A stretch of 8,665 bases of DNA from contig DFYP01000012.1 of the NCBI GenBank assembly GCA_002382645.1, forward strand, positions 1 to 8,665. The letters are read 5' to 3'. Positions 6,464-8,665 of the stretch are shown piece after piece (position 1 is the first letter of the stretch; each line of letters begins with the position of its first letter). Below the pieces are notes generated by a model that was given only the letters and a program-made list of their open reading frames with translations, did no database searches and was not told where the DNA came from. The stretch is from Desulfovibrio sp. UBA4079 (lineage in GTDB: Bacteria > Desulfobacterota > Desulfovibrionia > Desulfovibrionales > Desulfovibrionaceae). Both the position numbers and the translations under genes were made by a program.

Positions 6464-7687
6464 TTAGTACAGGGTGCCGGTCTCGGGGTTCCAGTAGTTG
6501 GTGAACTTGCCGTCCTTGACCATCTGGATGATGTAGTTGGAGCCGGAGTCGCCGTTCTCCAGGTAGTCGATCTTCTTGGACGCGCCCTGGAACTCCAGGC
6601 TCAGCAGGGCCGCGCGGACCTTGTCCGGGTCCGTGGAGCCGGCGGCCTTCACGGCCATGAGGTAGGCCATGGCCGAGTCGTAGGCGTAGGTGGAGTACGC
6701 GCCGGGCTCGCCGTACTTGGGCTGGTACTTGGCGTAGAACGCCTTGTAGGCCGGGGTCTCTTTGTCGGTGTAGCCGAAGGTCAGGAAGGCGCCCTCGGCG
6801 TCGGCCTTGGCGATCTCCATGAGCTGCGGATGGTACACGGCGTCCTGGGCCAGGAGCTTGGCGGTGATGCCCATGCGCTTGGCCTGGATGAACATGAGCG
6901 CGCCCGAGGCGGAGTTCTGGAGGCTCACGTAGAACACGGCCGGGTTGGCGGCCTTGACCTGGGTGAGCACGGCCGAGAAGTCCTTGTCGCCCTGGTTCAC
7001 GTGCTCATGCCCGAGGACCTTCACGCCCTGGGCGCCCGCCAGCTTCTCCAGGTTGTCGGCCAGGCCCTGGGAGTAGGTGGTCTTGTCGTCCACGATGAAC
7101 ACGGTGTCGACCTTGAGCTGGTTCTTGATGAACGAGATGGCGGCCTTGGACTGGTCGTCGTCGCGGCCGCAGGTGCGGAACATGTACTTGAGCCCGCGCT
7201 CGGTGACCTTCTCGTTGGTGGAGGCCGGGGTGATCATGACGATCTTGGCCTCGGCCAGGACCTCGGAGGCCGGGATGGTGGCGCTGGAGCAGTACGCGCC
7301 GACCACGACCGGAACCTTCTCGTTGATGAGCTTGTTGGCGGCGGCCACGGCCTGGCGCGGATCGCAGTTGGAGTCCTCGGCCTGGACCACGATGTCCTTG
7401 AAGCCCGGAATGCCGCCCTGGTCCTTGATCACTTCCACGGCCGCGCGGGCGCCGTTGGCGATGTCGTTGCCGTCGGCGGCATACGGCCCGGTGAGCGGGC
7501 TCAGGGTGCCCACCTTGAGCACGTCGGCGGCAGCGGCCGGAGCGGCGGCCGGAGCCGGAGCCTCGGTCTTGGGGGCCTCGGCGGCCTTGGGGGCCTCCTT
7601 GGGTTTGTTGTCGCTGCAGCCCGCCGCGAACAGCAGGGCCGAGCAGAGCAGGGCCAGGGCCAACAGGGTCGATTTCATCTGTCTCAT
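6464..7687 (-). CDS. livK: Branched-chain amino-acid ABC importer, lipoprotein substrate-binding protein
   Basis: A 407-residue binding protein that captures the substrate outside the inner membrane and delivers it to LivHM. The N terminus is a lipoprotein signal: Arg/Lys near the start, a Leu/Ala core, and a lipobox FAAGC with Cys24 as the lipidated residue. An Ala/Pro/Lys/Glu-rich linker (about 25-60) tethers the binding domain, which opens with VLKVGTLSPLTGPYA, as in Peripla_BP_6/LivJ-LivK proteins. Further family signs are AYCSSATIPASE and ITPASTNEKVTERG. The ATG at 7687 is chosen because GGGAG lies seven bases upstream; the ATG at 7678 and a TTG at 7705 are alternatives. Leucine, isoleucine or valine is the likely ligand, but related proteins bind amides, urea or aromatic acids, so the substrate is not proven. 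Confidence 0.92.
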   Translation of the reverse strand: MRQMKSTLLALALLCSALLFAAGCSDNKPKEAPKAAEAPKTEAPAPAAAPAAAADVLKVGTLSPLTGPYAADGNDIANGARAAVEVIKDQGGIPGFKDIVVQAEDSNCDPRQAVAAANKLINEKVPVVVGAYCSSATIPASEVLAEAKIVMITPASTNEKVTERGLKYMFRTCGRDDDQSKAAISFIKNQLKVDTVFIVDDKTTYSQGLADNLEKLAGAQGVKVLGHEHVNQGDKDFSAVLTQVKAANPAVFYVSLQNSASGALMFIQAKRMGITAKLLAQDAVYHPQLMEIAKADAEGAFLTFGYTDKETPAYKAFYAKYQPKYGEPGAYSTYAYDSAMAYLMAVKAAGSTDPDKVRAALLSLEFQGASKKIDYLENGDSGSNYIIQMVKDGKFTNYWNPETGTLY

Positions 7688-7715
7688 CCCGTTTCTCCCA
7701 TGCAAAAGGGTTGGT

Positions 7716-8474
7716 TTACGCGTGCCCCAAATATGCCTCGATCACCGCGGGGTCCCGCCGGATCTCGGCGGGCGTGCCCGTGGCGATCAGAACTCCGTGA
7801 TCCAGGACAACGATGCGGTGGCAGATGCCCATGACCACCTTCATGTCGTGCTCGACCATGAGCACGTTCACGCCGAGATTCGCGATGCGGCCGATGGTTT
7901 CCATGAGCTCCCGGCTCTCGGCCGGGTTCAGGCCCGCGGCGGGCTCGTCCAGGAGGATGGTCTTGGGCTCCGAGGCCAGGGCCCGGGCGATCTCCAGGCG
8001 GCGCTGCAGGCCGTAGGCCAGGTTGCAGGCCAGCTCATAGGCCTTGCCCGCGAGCCCCATGAAGGTCAGGGCCTCCATGGCCTTGTCCCGGATGCGGGCC
8101 TCCTCGCGGCGCTGGGCGGGCGTGCGCAGCACCGCGCCCAGGACCTTGGCCTTGGTGCGGCAGTGCTGGGCCACCATGACGTTTTCCAGGGCGGTCATGT
8201 TCTGGAACAGGCGGATGTTCTGGAAGGTCCGGGCGATGCCCCGGGCCAGGATCTGGTAGGGCCGGAGCTTGAGGATCGAGGCCCCGTCGTAGGTGGCCGT
8301 GCCCGCGCAGGTGCCGTACACCCCGGTGATCACGTTGAAGACCGTGGTCTTGCCCGCGCCGTTGGGCCCGATGAGCCCGACGATCTCGCCCGGAGCCACG
8401 CTGAAGCTCACGTCCGTGAGGGCCTGGAGCCCGCCGAAACGGACGCTGATGTCCGAGAGAACCAATTCCGCCAT
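7716..8474 (-). CDS. livG: Branched-chain amino-acid ABC importer, ATP-binding protein LivG
   Basis: A 252-residue cytoplasmic ATPase, partner of LivF. Walker A is GPNGAGKTT (36-44), the signature is LAYGLQRR (152-159), Walker B is ILLDE (173-177), and the H-loop His209 is in VEHD. The block LLDEPAAGLNPAES and the ending EAYLGHA are typical of LivG. The signature has Leu156 where E. coli LivG has Gln, a mild change. It is the first gene of the operon, 28 bases ahead of livK. The ATG at 8474 fits the family N terminus, although its ribosome binding site is weak. Its upstream region holds two inverted repeats and a candidate promoter. Confidence 0.95.
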   Translation of the reverse strand: MAELVLSDISVRFGGLQALTDVSFSVAPGEIVGLIGPNGAGKTTVFNVITGVYGTCAGTATYDGASILKLRPYQILARGIARTFQNIRLFQNMTALENVMVAQHCRTKAKVLGAVLRTPAQRREEARIRDKAMEALTFMGLAGKAYELACNLAYGLQRRLEIARALASEPKTILLDEPAAGLNPAESRELMETIGRIANLGVNVLMVEHDMKVVMGICHRIVVLDHGVLIATGTPAEIRRDPAVIEAYLGHA

Positions 8475-8510
8475 AAGTCATCAACTCTAGCCCAGATTGA
8501 CCGGAAGATC

Positions 8511-8525
8511 AACCGCGGCGCGGTT
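8511..8525. promoter_or_regulatory. Palindrome AACCGCG-G-CGCGGTT in the liv leader
   Basis: Perfect 7-base arms around a single central base, 36 bases upstream of the livG start. It lies just downstream of the predicted transcription start, so it could be a repressor site or a short hairpin in the leader RNA. The regulator is unknown; it resembles no site I can name with confidence. Confidence 0.45.
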
Positions 8526-8529
8526 TTCC

Positions 8530-8543
8530 TGACAATTATGTCA
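8530..8543 (-). promoter_or_regulatory. Candidate livG promoter (extended -10) overlapped by an inverted repeat
   Basis: On the minus strand the sequence reads TGACATAATTGTCA. CATAAT matches the -10 consensus at five of six bases and is preceded by TGA, as in extended -10 promoters; no good -35 box lies 16-18 bases upstream. The same 14 bases form a perfect inverted repeat (TGACA, four bases, TGTCA). A protein bound here would cover the -10, which suggests repression. Predicted transcription would start near 8528, giving a leader of about 54 bases before livG. Confidence 0.45.
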
Positions 8544-8565
8544 AACAAATTCAGGGGGCGGGCGC

Positions 8566-8600
8566 AAAAAAAAGCCCCCCGCGCGGAAACGCGGGGGGCT
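8566..8600 (-). terminator. Intrinsic terminator of the upstream minus-strand gene
   Basis: On the minus strand an 11-bp stem (8590-8600 with 8573-8583), mostly G-C, closes a six-base loop and runs directly into a T tract (8566-8573). This is a textbook Rho-independent terminator. It lies 18 bases after the stop codon of the partial gene at the window edge and insulates the liv promoter from it. Confidence 0.92.
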
Positions 8601-8618
8601 CGCTCGACAGGGGGCCGG

Positions 8619-8665
8619 CTACCAGTTGGCGTCGGCGAACGGGTTGGAGCCCAGACCGAAGTCCG
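8619..8665 (-). CDS. C-terminal end of an unidentified gene
   Basis: Fifteen in-frame codons end in TAG at 8619-8621 and encode DFGLGSNPFADANW before the stop; the rest lies beyond the window. A strong terminator 18 bases downstream on the same strand supports a real gene end. The final aromatic residue would suit an outer-membrane beta-barrel, but so short a fragment cannot be assigned and no function is proposed. Confidence 0.5.
   Translation of the reverse strand, partial: DFGLGSNPFADANW

Noticed and set aside
4302..7834. Long plus-strand open frames at 4302-5531, 5215-6504 and 6362-7834
   Set aside because: They lie antisense to the well-supported liv genes. Their proteins are low-complexity (His/Gly/Asp/Gln or Gly/Val/Leu rich) with no family pattern, a common by-product of high GC.
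8539..8544. TTGACA on the minus strand as a -35 box for livG
   Set aside because: The region 16-18 bases downstream is GC-rich (GCGCCG) with no -10 match; reading the adjacent CATAAT as an extended -10 fits better.
1..8665. CRISPR array, tRNA, rRNA, integrase or transposase that could explain the island
   Set aside because: No spaced repeat series, cloverleaf-like segment, rRNA sequence or recombinase motifs were seen; the cassette carries no mobility gene of its own.

Overview
The window is GC-rich, densely packed bacterial DNA. Gene content (a NAD(P)H-hydrate repair-type kinase, a DUF1858 redox protein, and a branched-chain amino-acid ABC operon in the order livG-livK-livH-livM-livF), high GC and compact coupled operons suggest a Desulfovibrio-like deltaproteobacterium (Desulfobacterota). 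That assignment is an inference; no rRNA or other taxonomic marker is present.

Layout. (1) Bases 1-951, plus strand: the 3' part of an NnrD/YjeF-type kinase-fold gene, overlapped by ATGA with a 70-residue DUF1858-type CxxC protein. (2) Bases 952-1119: a 168-base gap of lower GC with short inverted repeats and a weak candidate promoter. (3) Bases 1120-3550, plus strand: a three-gene, overlapping cassette made of a C5-cytosine DNA methyltransferase, a 294-residue protein with a plausible PD-(D/E)XK nuclease core that I cannot assign to a named family, and a complete Vsr mismatch endonuclease. This reads as a type II restriction-modification system with its own repair enzyme to offset 5-methylcytosine deamination. 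Its GC and codon use are lower than on both sides, which suggests horizontal acquisition. (4) Bases 3580-8474, minus strand: a complete high-affinity branched-chain amino-acid (LIV-type) ABC importer, with two ATPases (LivG, LivF), two permeases (LivH, LivM) and a lipoprotein binding protein (LivK). It is convergent with the restriction cassette. A 12-bp GC hairpin separates livK from livH. (5) Bases 8475-8665: the liv control region with two inverted repeats, one overlapping a candidate extended -10. Upstream of it lie a strong intrinsic terminator and the last 15 codons of another minus-strand gene.

How they work together. LivK captures the amino acid in the periplasm, LivH and LivM form the membrane channel, and LivG and LivF power it. 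The methyltransferase protects host sites, the middle protein probably cuts unmodified DNA, and Vsr nicks T:G mismatches left by deamination of the methylated cytosines. The least described item is the middle gene of the cassette. The most unusual structural points are the matching 9-base words at the two edges of the cassette, the livK-livH hairpin with a UNCG-type loop, and the operator-like palindrome upstream of livG.
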